Positions 7,708 to 16,939 of a stretch of 64,000 nucleotides of DNA are shown here, piece by piece. The notes beneath the pieces are model-generated. The model searched no databases, had not been told where the DNA came from, and worked only from the letters and a program-made list of their open reading frames with translations. The stretch's first letter is position 1, and every line of letters begins with the position of its first letter. Location of the stretch: the NCBI RefSeq assembly GCF_900141745.1, contig NZ_FSRM01000002.1:1240001-1304000 (forward strand), given 5' to 3'. The stretch is from Paraburkholderia phenazinium (GTDB lineage: Bacteria > Pseudomonadota > Gammaproteobacteria > Burkholderiales > Burkholderiaceae). A program made the translations under genes and the position numbers.

Positions 7708-8988
7708 ATGGAGACAAGCAAACCTGCACGACCCGGGACTGCGAACCGCTGGGCCATACTCGCGCTCCTTGCGATCGGTGTTCTGATTTCTTTTGTCGAT
7801 CGCACCAGCATTTCTTCCACGCTGGCGGACGCAGGCTTCGTTCAACATTTTGCGCTGACCGATGTCGATCGCGGCTGGATCAACTCGGCCTTCTTCTGGT
7901 CGTATGGTGTGTTTCAGGTGCCGATGGGCTGGGTCGCCGACCGCTACGGCGTGAAATGGCCGTACGCGGTCAGCTTCGCGCTGTGGTGCCTCGCCACCGC
8001 GTTGATGGGTGCGGTGACGGCGCTCGCGAGTCTGGTGGTCATGCGTCTGATCATCGGCATGGCCGAGGCCATAGTGATTCCTGCGAGTTACCGCTGGATT
8101 CGCAACAACTTCGGTGAGAGCCAGAACGGTCTTGCGGTAGGCATTCTGGCGATGGGCAACAAGTTCGGTCCCGCACTCGGTGCGCCGGTCGGCGCGTGGT
8201 TCCTCGTCAACTATTCCTGGCAGATCATGTTTATAGCGACCGGTCTGGTTGGCCTGCTCTGGCTGGCTCCGTGGTTGTTGATGGTCCGCAACGACCTGCC
8301 ATCGAAAGGAGAACTGACGGTGGCGAATCACAGTGCGCGCACGGTTGGCCTTGGCAGCATTCTGGCCAGCCCAGTCGTGTGGGGCGGCATGATCACCAAT
8401 TTTTGCTACGGCTACTTCACGTTTTATTGCATGACGTGGATGCCTGCTTATCTGGTCGAGCAACGCAGCCTGTCGATTTCGCGCTCCGGACTCTTCACAT
8501 TCTTTAGCTTCGCCGGGATTGCGATTGTCGCGGCAGTCGCGGGGTGGGCAGCGGACCGGATCATCGCCCGTGGCGGCAACCCGATTCGGGTGCGCAAGGC
8601 GTTCACCATTGCGGGCTTCGGCGGCGGATGCACGGTGCTGCTTGGCGCCTATGCGCACACGCTGAATATGGCGCTTTTCTGGAATGTGCTCTCGCTATCG
8701 CTGCTTGGACTCGCCACTGCGAACAACCTTGTCTTGTCGCGCCTGACCTTGATTCCCAGGCAGGCAATCGGCCTGGTGACTGGCGTGCAACAGGTCGCTA
8801 CCAGTCTCGCGGGCGGTGTAGCGGCAAGCTTGTCGGGCTGGCTTCTCCATGTCAGCGGAAGTTATGACCTGCCGATGCTGGTGATCCTGGTCTTCCTGCT
8901 GATCGGCGCGTTGGCCACGGCGACTCTGTTTCGTCCCGAGTGGGCGCCCAAGGTAACCGAAGCGCACGGATCGCTGCGGCGAGCCTAG
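7708..8988 (+). CDS. MFS permease, anion:cation symporter (ACS) type
   Basis: A 12-helix permease of 426 residues from ATG 7708 (METSKPARPG); an earlier in-frame ATG at 7561 lies inside the preceding gene and is rejected. It has SFVDRTSISSTLAD in helix 1, WVADRYGVKWPY (MFS motif A) after helix 2, and helices to the end. The family imports organic anions such as phthalates, glucarate and hydroxylated aromatic acids. It sits inside the ring-cleavage operon, so the pathway substrate is its probable cargo. It is a close paralogue of the permease at 16940-18238, sharing long stretches such as SGLFTFFSFAGIAIVAA. Confidence 0.87.
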   Translation: METSKPARPGTANRWAILALLAIGVLISFVDRTSISSTLADAGFVQHFALTDVDRGWINSAFFWSYGVFQVPMGWVADRYGVKWPYAVSFALWCLATALMGAVTALASLVVMRLIIGMAEAIVIPASYRWIRNNFGESQNGLAVGILAMGNKFGPALGAPVGAWFLVNYSWQIMFIATGLVGLLWLAPWLLMVRNDLPSKGELTVANHSARTVGLGSILASPVVWGGMITNFCYGYFTFYCMTWMPAYLVEQRSLSISRSGLFTFFSFAGIAIVAAVAGWAADRIIARGGNPIRVRKAFTIAGFGGGCTVLLGAYAHTLNMALFWNVLSLSLLGLATANNLVLSRLTLIPRQAIGLVTGVQQVATSLAGGVAASLSGWLLHVSGSYDLPMLVILVFLLIGALATATLFRPEWAPKVTEAHGSLRRA

Positions 8989-9060
8989 AAATCAAGGTGC
9001 GGCCGCAATAGCAGAAATAGCCGGCTTTGTTGAACACATTAATTTACTGAGAAATCCTAA

Positions 9061-10047
9061 ATGGCGAAGATTGTATTCGGGATGGCGGTGCCGCATAGCG
9101 GCATGCTGGGTCAGGCACCGGAGGACTGGCTCAAGAACGGGGAACGCGACCGCAGCAATCCGGAATTGTGGTTTCGCAATCAGACCTGGACTTATCCTGA
9201 GCTGGAAGCGCACCGCGGAGCAGCGTTCGAGAAATTCCTGACGCTGGAGGAACGTACTGCGCGCGCCGCACGCTGCCGTAGCGCGCTTGACGAGATGGCT
9301 GCTGCTTATCGCGACGCCAATATCGATGTCGCGATCATCCTGGGCAAGGACCAGAAGGAGATCTTCACGGACTTCTCCCCTTCGATCGCCATCTACAGTG
9401 GCGAAGAAGTGCACAACGGTCCGCCGCAGCGCGCCGTCTACGCTCCGGATCATCACGTCACGCACAAGTGTCATCCGAAGCTGGCCGCCTATCTGATTGA
9501 ACACTTCCAGGGCGAAGGTTTCGATCTGACCGATCTCTTTGCATGGCCGGACAACGTGTGGATGAAGCCGTTGCCCGAATATCCGGTGGTGCCGCATGCG
9601 TACAGCTTCGTGTATCACCAGATCATGGGAGATAACCCGCCGCCGCACGTGCCGATCATCATGAATTGCTTCTATCCGCCAACGCAGCCGTCCATGTCGC
9701 GCTGCATCGAATTTGGCCGGGTACTGCGCGATGCAATTACGGCGTGGCCTGAGGATGTACGGGTCGGCATTTTTGCTTCGGGTGGGCTGTCGCACTTCGT
9801 CAATGACGAGGAATTCGATCACAACATCATGAAGATGCTGGCCGGTTACGACTACGACGGCCTCGCTGCGGTAGATAACCGCTCGTACCAGTCGGGCACT
9901 TCGGAAATCAAACTCTACGTCAGCGTGATGAAAGCGGTGCAGGAAACGGGCGCAGAGATGACGCTGGTGGACTACGTGCCCTGCTGGCGCACACCAGCCG
10001 GTACGGGTGAGGGTATGGGATTCATGTACTGGAAAGCGGCTGACTGA
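9061..10047 (+). CDS. Class III extradiol ring-cleavage dioxygenase (LigB superfamily)
   Basis: A protein of 328 residues. The opening MAKIVFGMAVPHSGML places His12 as in the LigB family iron site. Further family features are VAIILGKDQKE, PDHHVTH, VPIIMNCFYPPTQPS and GIFASGGLSHFVNDEEFD, which carries the catalytic histidine of LigB-type enzymes. No separate alpha subunit (LigA) and no C-terminal LigA-like fusion is visible, which differs from protocatechuate 4,5-dioxygenase and from fused gallate dioxygenase. A stand-alone enzyme of the 3-O-methylgallate/gallate kind is one reading. The ribosome site is weak. It lies between the permease and the aldolase. Confidence 0.85.
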   Translation: MAKIVFGMAVPHSGMLGQAPEDWLKNGERDRSNPELWFRNQTWTYPELEAHRGAAFEKFLTLEERTARAARCRSALDEMAAAYRDANIDVAIILGKDQKEIFTDFSPSIAIYSGEEVHNGPPQRAVYAPDHHVTHKCHPKLAAYLIEHFQGEGFDLTDLFAWPDNVWMKPLPEYPVVPHAYSFVYHQIMGDNPPPHVPIIMNCFYPPTQPSMSRCIEFGRVLRDAITAWPEDVRVGIFASGGLSHFVNDEEFDHNIMKMLAGYDYDGLAAVDNRSYQSGTSEIKLYVSVMKAVQETGAEMTLVDYVPCWRTPAGTGEGMGFMYWKAAD

Positions 10048-10110
10048 TCTGGCTGGATGCAACCACTCAGTGCAGTCACTTAGGTACCCAATCAACGAGA
10101 GAGAAACACC

Positions 10111-10968
10111 ATGAGCGATACCCGTCTGAACAGCATCATTCGCGCCTTCGAATCCGGCAAGCCCGCTTTCGCCGCGTTTTCAAAACTGGACAAGCAGAAC
10201 GCCATCGAGATGAGCGACGCGCCGTACGACGGCCTCATCTTCGAGATGGAGCACAACCCCTACGACGTCTCGGCGCTGGGCGATGCGTTGCAATACATGC
10301 TGAGCCGCAAGCAAATTGCCGAGTCCGGCTCGGTTGCGCCGCGTGTCACCCCGATTGCGCGTATTCCGGCCAACGGTGCCGAGATGAACCAGTCGTTCGC
10401 CAAGCAGGTGCTCGATCGTGGCGTTTATGGCGTGGTATGGCCGCATGTGTCGACTGTGGAGCAGGCCTATAACGCCGTGGCATCGTGCCGATATGCGCGA
10501 CCCAAGGATGCACCGCTGTATGAGCCAAAGGGTATCCGCGGCGACGGCCCGGCTAACGCGGCCCGCTACTGGGGTTTGAGCATGGCGGATTACTACAGGA
10601 AGGCCGACGTGTGGCCGCTGGCCCCGGAAGGCGAAATTCTGGTCGGTCTCATGTGTGAAAGCACCGAGGCGATTGAAAACCTCGACGACATTCTCGCGAA
10701 CGTGCCGGGTATCGGTTTCATCCTGATTGGTGAGGGCGATCTTAGCCAGCAGCTGGGCCATCCGCGCGATTACGAGCATCCGGTCGTGGTCGACGCAATG
10801 CGCCAGATCGTCGAGACGTGCCACAAGCACAACGTCGTGGTTGGCAATCCGCACGTCAATGCGAAGAACCATAAGCGCCTGCTCGAAGAAGGCTATCGCT
10901 TCCTGATCTCGGCTCCGCTGAAGAGCTACGGCGTGGTCGGCATGGCGCGCGAGATGGCGGGGTACTAA
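10111..10968 (+). CDS. HpcH/HpaI-family class II aldolase
   Basis: A 285-residue protein of the HpcH/HpaI aldolase/citrate lyase fold. Visible motifs are LIFEMEHNPYD near the N-terminus (the acidic region around the metal site), a Gly-Val-Val-Trp-Pro strand, GLMCESTEAIENLDDI and IGEGDLSQQLG. Family members split 2-oxo-4-hydroxy acids into pyruvate plus an aldehyde or oxoacid. In this operon it could cleave 4-carboxy-4-hydroxy-2-oxoadipate, the job of the unrelated LigK/GalC aldolase, which is missing. The next gene starts 4 bases after its stop, indicating tight co-expression. Confidence 0.82.
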   Translation: MSDTRLNSIIRAFESGKPAFAAFSKLDKQNAIEMSDAPYDGLIFEMEHNPYDVSALGDALQYMLSRKQIAESGSVAPRVTPIARIPANGAEMNQSFAKQVLDRGVYGVVWPHVSTVEQAYNAVASCRYARPKDAPLYEPKGIRGDGPANAARYWGLSMADYYRKADVWPLAPEGEILVGLMCESTEAIENLDDILANVPGIGFILIGEGDLSQQLGHPRDYEHPVVVDAMRQIVETCHKHNVVVGNPHVNAKNHKRLLEEGYRFLISAPLKSYGVVGMAREMAGY

Positions 10969-10971
10969 ACA

Positions 10972-12516
10972 ATGAACGGAGCCGAAAGCCTGGTTCAGAC
11001 GCTCACCGATCAGGGCGTCGACATCTGCTTCGCAAACCCGGGCACCTCGGAGATGCACTTTCTGAAGGCGCTTGAGAACCCGCGTATGCGCAGCGTCCTT
11101 TGTCTGTTTGAGGGCGTGTGCACCGGCGCTGCGGATGGCTATTACCGGATGAAAGAGACGCCGGCCTCTACGCTGCTGCATCTCGGACCGGGCCTCGCGA
11201 ATGGTCTGGCCAATATCCACAATGCAAAACGAGCATCGTCGGGTATGGTCAACATCGTGGGCGAGCACTCGGCTTCGCACCTGAAGTACGATCCGCCGCT
11301 GACGTCCGATATCGAGGGCCTCGCGCGGCCGTTGAGTCACTGGGTGCGCCGTGTCGAGTCACCGCAAGCGGTGGCGTGGGACGTTGCGACGGCGGTGAGC
11401 AAGGCAAGCGGACATCCGGGGCAAATCGCGACGCTCATTCTGCCTGGCGATACCTCTTGGCAGGATGCGGGCGAACAGGTCAAGCCGCCGCGCGCGGTTG
11501 CCAAGGCGAAAATACCGGACGCCGCGCGTATCGAGCACATTGCGAAGGTGCTGCGTTCGGGCGAACCGACACTCATCGTCCTGGCTGGTGGGTCGACACG
11601 CGGACGCGCAATCGAGCTGGCGGGCAAAATCAAGGCGGCGACCGGCTGTCGCATCGCGACGCAATTCTTCAGTTCGCGAATCGAACGCGGAGCAGGGCGC
11701 GTTACGCTCGAACGCATTCCTTATGCGGTTGGACTGGCTGTTGAGTATTTGAAGGAATTCAAGCACATCGTCACGGTCGAGACGACCGAGCCGATAGCTT
11801 TCTTCAGCTATCCTGACAAACCGAGTTTGCTTAAATCGCCCGCCACCAGCGTTCACTCGCTGGTGGAAATTGGCGAGGACGGTGCTGCTGGTCTTGAGAT
11901 GCTGGTTGAAGCGCTTGGCGCAACGAATACGGCAGCGGTTTTTCAGTCACGTTCCGACGCTCCACCGCCGACCGGCGCATTGACTCCGGCGACGATTGCC
12001 CAGGCGCTCGCCGCGGCGCTGCCGGAAAACTGCATCCTCATCGACGAATCGCTGACCACTGGCCGCGAGACGATGGGCCTGACTGTTGGCGCTGCGCCTC
12101 ATGACCTGATCAATAACATGGGCGGCTCGATCGGCTATGGCACTCCGGTTGCCACCGGCGCTGCGCTCGCCTGCCCTGAGCGGCGCGCGTTCTGCATGGT
12201 CGGCGATGGCAGCGCGATGTACACCATCCAGTCGCTGTGGACCCAGGCGCGCGAAGGCCTGAACATCACAACGATCATCTTTGCCAACAACAGCTACGCC
12301 ATCCTCAAGGCCGAGTACACCAACATGGGTGCCGGCGCACCCGGTGCGCGTGCATTGGCGATGATCGATATCGATCGTCCCCGCATCGACTGGCTGGCGA
12401 TGGCAAAAAGCATGGGCGTTCCGGCTGTCGCAGTCGATACGGCCGAGGCCTTCTACAAGGCGATGGCTGACTCGGTGAACGAGGCTGGCCCCTGCCTCAT
12501 CGAGGTCAGGCTGTAA
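10972..12516 (+). CDS. Thiamine-diphosphate-dependent enzyme (acetolactate synthase/benzoylformate decarboxylase type)
   Basis: A three-domain ThDP enzyme of 514 residues. The N-terminal Pyr domain has FANPGTSEMHF and the catalytic glutamate Glu47 in LCLFEGVCTGAADGY. The C-terminal PP domain has the Mg-ThDP motif GDG near residue 410 followed by NNSYAIL about 25 residues later. The overall pattern fits acetolactate synthase-like proteins of the benzoylformate decarboxylase branch. It may decarboxylate a 2-oxoacid formed in the pathway; the substrate is unknown. It is 3 bases downstream of the aldolase and 28 bases upstream of the second decarboxylase-like gene, so clearly in the operon. Confidence 0.83.
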   Translation: MNGAESLVQTLTDQGVDICFANPGTSEMHFLKALENPRMRSVLCLFEGVCTGAADGYYRMKETPASTLLHLGPGLANGLANIHNAKRASSGMVNIVGEHSASHLKYDPPLTSDIEGLARPLSHWVRRVESPQAVAWDVATAVSKASGHPGQIATLILPGDTSWQDAGEQVKPPRAVAKAKIPDAARIEHIAKVLRSGEPTLIVLAGGSTRGRAIELAGKIKAATGCRIATQFFSSRIERGAGRVTLERIPYAVGLAVEYLKEFKHIVTVETTEPIAFFSYPDKPSLLKSPATSVHSLVEIGEDGAAGLEMLVEALGATNTAAVFQSRSDAPPPTGALTPATIAQALAAALPENCILIDESLTTGRETMGLTVGAAPHDLINNMGGSIGYGTPVATGAALACPERRAFCMVGDGSAMYTIQSLWTQAREGLNITTIIFANNSYAILKAEYTNMGAGAPGARALAMIDIDRPRIDWLAMAKSMGVPAVAVDTAEAFYKAMADSVNEAGPCLIEVRL

Positions 12517-12544
12517 ATCTATTCAAGCGTAAGGAGAGACATCA

Positions 12545-13441
12545 ATGACAACGACGCGGACCGACGTGCCGACGCTGCGCACCAATCTGGCCGATTATCC
12601 GGTAACGAAGGCAATGAAAGACGGCCGTGTAAAGTCGGACCTCGTCAACCTCGACTATTGCGGACCAACGCCGGCGCATAACGGCTTCAAGGCGATGGTT
12701 CGCGAGAACAAGTTCGACGCGGGCGAACTGGCCATCGTCACCTTCCTGCAGGCCAAGGCGTACGGCAAGCCCTATGTCTTGCTGCCGACGCCGATCTCGG
12801 GACGCTTCCAGCATCATTGCGCCGGCTACAACATCGACTTCGGCGAGTTGAAGCCGAAAGATATCGAAGGCAAGAAAGTCGGTGTACGCACCTATACCCA
12901 GACAACAGCGCTCTGGATTCGCGGTATTCTGCGCCACGAATATGGTGTCGATCTCGACAAGGTGACGTGGATGACGCTCGGTGACGGGCATCTCACCGAG
13001 TATCGCGATCCGAACAACTGCGAGCGCCTGCCCGCTGGCTCGTCGATTCCGCAGATGATGCTCGACGGTGAATTAAGCGCGGCGTTGCTTGGCGAGGACA
13101 TGCCGAAAGACCCGCGTGTGCGCACGCTGGTGCCGGACGCACAAGCCGCGGCCAAAGACTGGTTTGCGCGTGAGGGCGTTGTGCCGATCAATCACATGTT
13201 TGTGGTGCACGCCGACATTTCGAAGAAGCACCCGGAGGTGGTTCGCGAACTGTACCGGATGATCGTCGAAAGCCGTGCGCTCACCGAAGGCGGTGTGCCG
13301 GCTATCTTCCCGCCGATCGGACTCGAAGCGAACCGCAAGGGGATCCAGTTGGCGATCGACTGGGCGCTCGATCAGAAGATCATTCCGCACCGGCTCTCGG
13401 TTGACGAACTGTTCGACGACGTTACTGGCAGCCTTGGCTGA
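12545..13441 (+). CDS. 4,5-dihydroxyphthalate decarboxylase-like protein, copy 2
   Basis: A protein of 298 residues with AAGGAG 8 bases before its ATG. It shares the family layout with the gene at 4606: FKAMVRENKFDAGELAIVTF, then DIEGKKVGVRTYTQTTALWIRG, VTWMTLGDGHLTEY, RLPAGSSIPQMM and the C-terminal LSVDELFDD. It is shorter than copy 1 and lacks its N-terminal extension. No signal peptide is present. Two divergent members of the same family in one operon suggests either two decarboxylations or a hetero-oligomer. It follows the ThDP enzyme directly. Confidence 0.75.
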   Translation: MTTTRTDVPTLRTNLADYPVTKAMKDGRVKSDLVNLDYCGPTPAHNGFKAMVRENKFDAGELAIVTFLQAKAYGKPYVLLPTPISGRFQHHCAGYNIDFGELKPKDIEGKKVGVRTYTQTTALWIRGILRHEYGVDLDKVTWMTLGDGHLTEYRDPNNCERLPAGSSIPQMMLDGELSAALLGEDMPKDPRVRTLVPDAQAAAKDWFAREGVVPINHMFVVHADISKKHPEVVRELYRMIVESRALTEGGVPAIFPPIGLEANRKGIQLAIDWALDQKIIPHRLSVDELFDDVTGSLG

Positions 13442-13589
13442 ACGACTGCGGGGACAGCGGGTAGACGCGGGATGCATAGGTAAGCAACGGAAGCACAATG
13501 CGTCGACGAAAAGTACGGCGCAGAAGCAGTCAAGCGGTTGAGCGGTTCCACGCCGCTCACCTACGCATAATTAATGGAGGCATTTTGCT

Positions 13590-15500
13590 GTGTATCTAAC
13601 TACGTCTTTGAAGAAACTCATGGCTTGTGCGGCCATCGGGGGGGCCTGGATTCTCATGCCGACGGGAGCAGGCGCGGCGACGAAAGGCACTTTGCTGCTC
13701 GATCGCGTGGGGCCTGTTACATCCCAGCTGTATATCTCCAATGCAGACGGTAGCGGCGAGCACCGGCTGCTTCCAACCGATGGTTTCGATTACCACGCTT
13801 CGTTTTCGAAAGACGGACAGTGGATCATATTCACATCGGAACGCGACGGTCTCGGTCAGTCCAACCTTTATCGTGTGAAGGTGAATGGCACGGACTTGCA
13901 GCGGCTCACCGATCACCCCGGCGTTTCGGATGCGGCCGTTTTTTCGCCGACGAACCCGAATATCATCGCCTTCGTTTCGTCGCGCCGAGGCGAGAAGGAC
14001 TACGGTACGGTCAACATCTGGACGCTGAACATCGCGACCGGTGCCCTGAAGAACGTCACAGGTGCGCTGAAATTCGATCCGAGCAAGCCGCATAGCTATT
14101 TCAGGCCTTCCTGGTCCCCGGATGGCAAGTGGCTCGCCCTTTCTTCCGACACGGGCTCCGATTGGCGCGGCCACAATCTGCCGGTCGGCTGGGAGCGCAC
14201 GCAGGAAAGCAGTATCTACCTCATCAAGCCGGATGGCTCGGACTGGAAGAAGATTGCCAGCAATCCCGGCTTCGATGAAGGTTCGCCTTCGTGGTCGCCC
14301 GATGGCAAGCACGTGGTCTTTTACGAAACGCCCGTGGAGTCGACCTGGGGCGCACACCGTCCCGAAGGAATCAATAAGGTTAGCTCGCAACTGGTATCGG
14401 TGGATGTGTCCACGCTCGAGCGAAAGGACTTGACCTCGACCCCCGGTTTCAAGGTGTTTCCGCAATACCTCAGCGATAACAACATCGCGTATCACGTGAA
14501 GGGTGGCGACACCGAAGGCTTGTACACCACAGCTGGCACGTTCCGCTCGACGGCCAACTCGGGTATCCGCTCGCCTCACTATTCGTCGGACGGCAGCAAG
14601 GTGGTCTACGAAAAAATCACGATGCGTCCGGCACATACGAATGGCACGCCGTTGTATAGCTTCGACCCGGAGTGGAACTATCGATACATCGATGTGTTCC
14701 CGCAGCTGTCACTGGATCGGCAGAAACTGGTGTACACGGAGAAGGCAGTCAACTCTTCCATTGCCATCATGAACCCCGACTTCACTGGCTATCAGCGGAT
14801 TTACGATCCTGCGAACAGCGGGCTGGATCCGGTCATGATCAAGCAGGGTCTCGCCGGTGCATTCCAGCCGACCTGGTCGCCGGATCGTCAATGGGTCGCC
14901 TTCGGCGTAGGGGACTGGTTCTTTACGCGTGGCATGGGCCCCGGCCGCATCATGCGGATCAAGACCGACGGCAGCATGAACGGCAAGCCGGAAGTCCTGA
15001 CCGATGGCTCGATCAATGCGGGTTTCCCGAGCTACTCGCCGGATGGCAAGAAGATCGTCTACCGCGTCTGGAGTCCGAAGGTGCAGGGTCTGCGTATCAT
15101 CGATCTGGATACGCACGCTGATACGGCCTTGACCACCGAGCCGGACAACCTGCCTGGCTGGTCGCCCGACGGTAGCAAGATCTTGTTCACGCGCAAGGAA
15201 GTTAACCCGGCGGATCCGAACAAGTTCCACTATGACGTGTACACGATCCACCCGGATGGCACGGGCCTGACCCGTCTGACGACGCCGGGCGCGAACCAGG
15301 GCCATGCTGTCTGGACTTACGATGGCCGTATCGCGTATAGCTCAGGCGTGTATGGCTTCCGCGATGAACTCGCGCTGTACGACAACAGTTTCCAGCCCGA
15401 TGGCCAGAACTGGGTGATGAACGCTGATGGTAGCGATCAGCATCCGATCACCGATACGCTGTGGGAAGAAGCGATGCCGCTTTATATTCCGAACCCTTAG
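13590..15500 (+). CDS. Exported TolB/PD40-type beta-propeller protein
   Basis: A protein of 636 residues starting at GTG 13590 with GGAGG 9 bases upstream. Residues 1-29 form a Sec signal ending GAGA-A. The mature part consists of repeated WD40-like PD40 blades, seen as PSWSPDGKW, PSWSPDGKHVVF, PTWSPDRQWVAF, PSYSPDGKKIVY and PGWSPDGSKILF. It resembles TolB and the N-terminal propellers of periplasmic peptidases, but there is no peptidase domain. It is the last gene before the terminator at 15528. A periplasmic binding or lyase-like role for the pathway substrate is possible but unproven; oligogalacturonate-lyase-like propellers are a family alternative. Confidence 0.75.
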   Translation: MYLTTSLKKLMACAAIGGAWILMPTGAGAATKGTLLLDRVGPVTSQLYISNADGSGEHRLLPTDGFDYHASFSKDGQWIIFTSERDGLGQSNLYRVKVNGTDLQRLTDHPGVSDAAVFSPTNPNIIAFVSSRRGEKDYGTVNIWTLNIATGALKNVTGALKFDPSKPHSYFRPSWSPDGKWLALSSDTGSDWRGHNLPVGWERTQESSIYLIKPDGSDWKKIASNPGFDEGSPSWSPDGKHVVFYETPVESTWGAHRPEGINKVSSQLVSVDVSTLERKDLTSTPGFKVFPQYLSDNNIAYHVKGGDTEGLYTTAGTFRSTANSGIRSPHYSSDGSKVVYEKITMRPAHTNGTPLYSFDPEWNYRYIDVFPQLSLDRQKLVYTEKAVNSSIAIMNPDFTGYQRIYDPANSGLDPVMIKQGLAGAFQPTWSPDRQWVAFGVGDWFFTRGMGPGRIMRIKTDGSMNGKPEVLTDGSINAGFPSYSPDGKKIVYRVWSPKVQGLRIIDLDTHADTALTTEPDNLPGWSPDGSKILFTRKEVNPADPNKFHYDVYTIHPDGTGLTRLTTPGANQGHAVWTYDGRIAYSSGVYGFRDELALYDNSFQPDGQNWVMNADGSDQHPITDTLWEEAMPLYIPNP

Positions 15501-15527
15501 GGCGGATATTGGATCGGCGTGGTGAAG

Positions 15528-15555
15528 GCGCTGTGCGGAAGCACGGCGCTTTTTT
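15528..15555 (+). terminator. Rho-independent terminator of the ring-cleavage operon
   Basis: Stem GCGCTGTGC with loop GGAA and GCACGGCGC (one T-G wobble), followed by six T residues. It begins 27 bases after the stop codon of the beta-propeller gene and separates it from the permease gene at 15659. Confidence 0.85.
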
Positions 15556-15658
15556 ATTCGTGGGCCAACCAGTTCTGTCGTTGGCGGAAGACGCTGCCGG
15601 CCACATCTACAGGCAACGCTTATCATGTCGGTCTGGGTAACCTACAGAGACATCATCG

Positions 15659-16906
15659 ATGAGCGACACGCGGCGCGACCTTACCGGGCATCGTAGCCAG
15701 ACGGCAACGTTCCTGAGCGACTACGGCTTCTGGGCGCTGACCTTTAGCTACGTGTTGAGCCAGTTTTTTCGCAGCTACGTCGCGGTCATTGCGACTCAGG
15801 TCATCGCCGATTTCCGTTTTTCATCGGAGATGTTTGGCTGGTTTGCCGGCGCCTTTTTTCTTGTATTCGCGTTCGCGCAAATACCAGTCGGCCTGATGTT
15901 CGACCGCTATGGCGTCCGTGCGCCGACCGCGGTGCTGATGGCCATAGGGACGCTCAGTGCCGGCGTGCTGGCGTGCACCGCTGATCCATGGACCGCCATT
16001 GCTGCGCAGGCCGGCATAGGGTTGGGCTGTGCTCCCGTTTTCATGGGGCTGCTCAACTACGTGCTCAGCAGCGGCGCTGGACCGCGGCAGACAAGTGCGG
16101 TCACGACCGCCAGCGCCATTGGTATGGCGGGGGCATTGCTTGCAGCGTGGCCGCTCAGCCGGGCCACTGCTGAAGCAGGGTGGCGAACCCCCTTGCTGAT
16201 TGCCGCGGGGGCGATGCTTTGCGCTACGCTCAGCGTCGTCTTGTGCGTGAAGCGCCGGGATCCTGAGTCGCATGCGTTGCGCGTCGCAGTGGCGAACGGT
16301 ACACCGCGCTCGGGAGTTGGGCGCTTCTGGGCGCTGGGGCCTGCGTGTCTCGCGATGTCGGTAGGTGCAACGTTTCGCACGTCCTGGGGTGGCCCCTATC
16401 TGGCGGACGTGTTTGGCTTTGACCTGTTGGCACGCGGCAACGCGATGACGATCACCAGCCTGGCCGGAATCGCTGCATCGTTCTCCATTCCTTTGATGGT
16501 TCGGCTCTGGACGCCCAAATCCATTTCCTTGCTATGGCTTATAGCGGGGGCACTTGCGGCCGTGTTGCTCGCTGTTCTCCCTGGCGCCAGTAGCGTCCTC
16601 GGCGTGGGATTGATCTGTGTCCTGTTTTCGGTAGGTGCGATTCATCCGTTGGTCATGTCACAGGCGCGCGCGATCACACCTGCTGAGAGGCTGGGACTCG
16701 CCTTGGGTCTGCTCAATAGTCTCGTCTTCCTTGGGGTGGCGTTAGCTAGCGGTTGTTTCGGCTGGATCGCGGGACATGCAAGGCTGGCGAACGCTTCGTC
16801 CGCTCAGGTCTATGCGTTGCTGTTCGCGGTCACCGCATTGCCGCTCACGGTCGGGGCAATCGTCTATGTTTTTAGTCCTCGCACACGAGCGCCGCGCTCG
16901 GCCTGA
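15659..16906 (+). CDS. MFS permease
   Basis: A 415-residue, 12-helix permease. After a short hydrophilic start (MSDTRRDLTGHRSQTATFL) the first helix follows, with QFFRSYVAV, and motif A appears as GLMFDRYGVRAPT. The second half begins after the loop KRRDPESHALR. The sequence is of the nitrate/sugar-phosphate/hexuronate-like MFS type and is not closely similar to the two ACS permeases nearby. The ribosome site is weak. It stands alone between the terminator at 15528 and the convergent permease ending at 16940. The substrate is unknown; the setting suggests an organic acid. Confidence 0.82.
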   Translation: MSDTRRDLTGHRSQTATFLSDYGFWALTFSYVLSQFFRSYVAVIATQVIADFRFSSEMFGWFAGAFFLVFAFAQIPVGLMFDRYGVRAPTAVLMAIGTLSAGVLACTADPWTAIAAQAGIGLGCAPVFMGLLNYVLSSGAGPRQTSAVTTASAIGMAGALLAAWPLSRATAEAGWRTPLLIAAGAMLCATLSVVLCVKRRDPESHALRVAVANGTPRSGVGRFWALGPACLAMSVGATFRTSWGGPYLADVFGFDLLARGNAMTITSLAGIAASFSIPLMVRLWTPKSISLLWLIAGALAAVLLAVLPGASSVLGVGLICVLFSVGAIHPLVMSQARAITPAERLGLALGLLNSLVFLGVALASGCFGWIAGHARLANASSAQVYALLFAVTALPLTVGAIVYVFSPRTRAPRSA

Positions 16907-16939
16907 TTCATACCGCTGGGTGCAAACGTTGCTGCGCGC

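Noticed and set aside
7690..10095. Long minus-strand frames (about 320 and 370 codons) opposite the permease and dioxygenase
   Set aside because: Composition rich in Arg, His and Gln with no domain; they shadow clear plus-strand genes.
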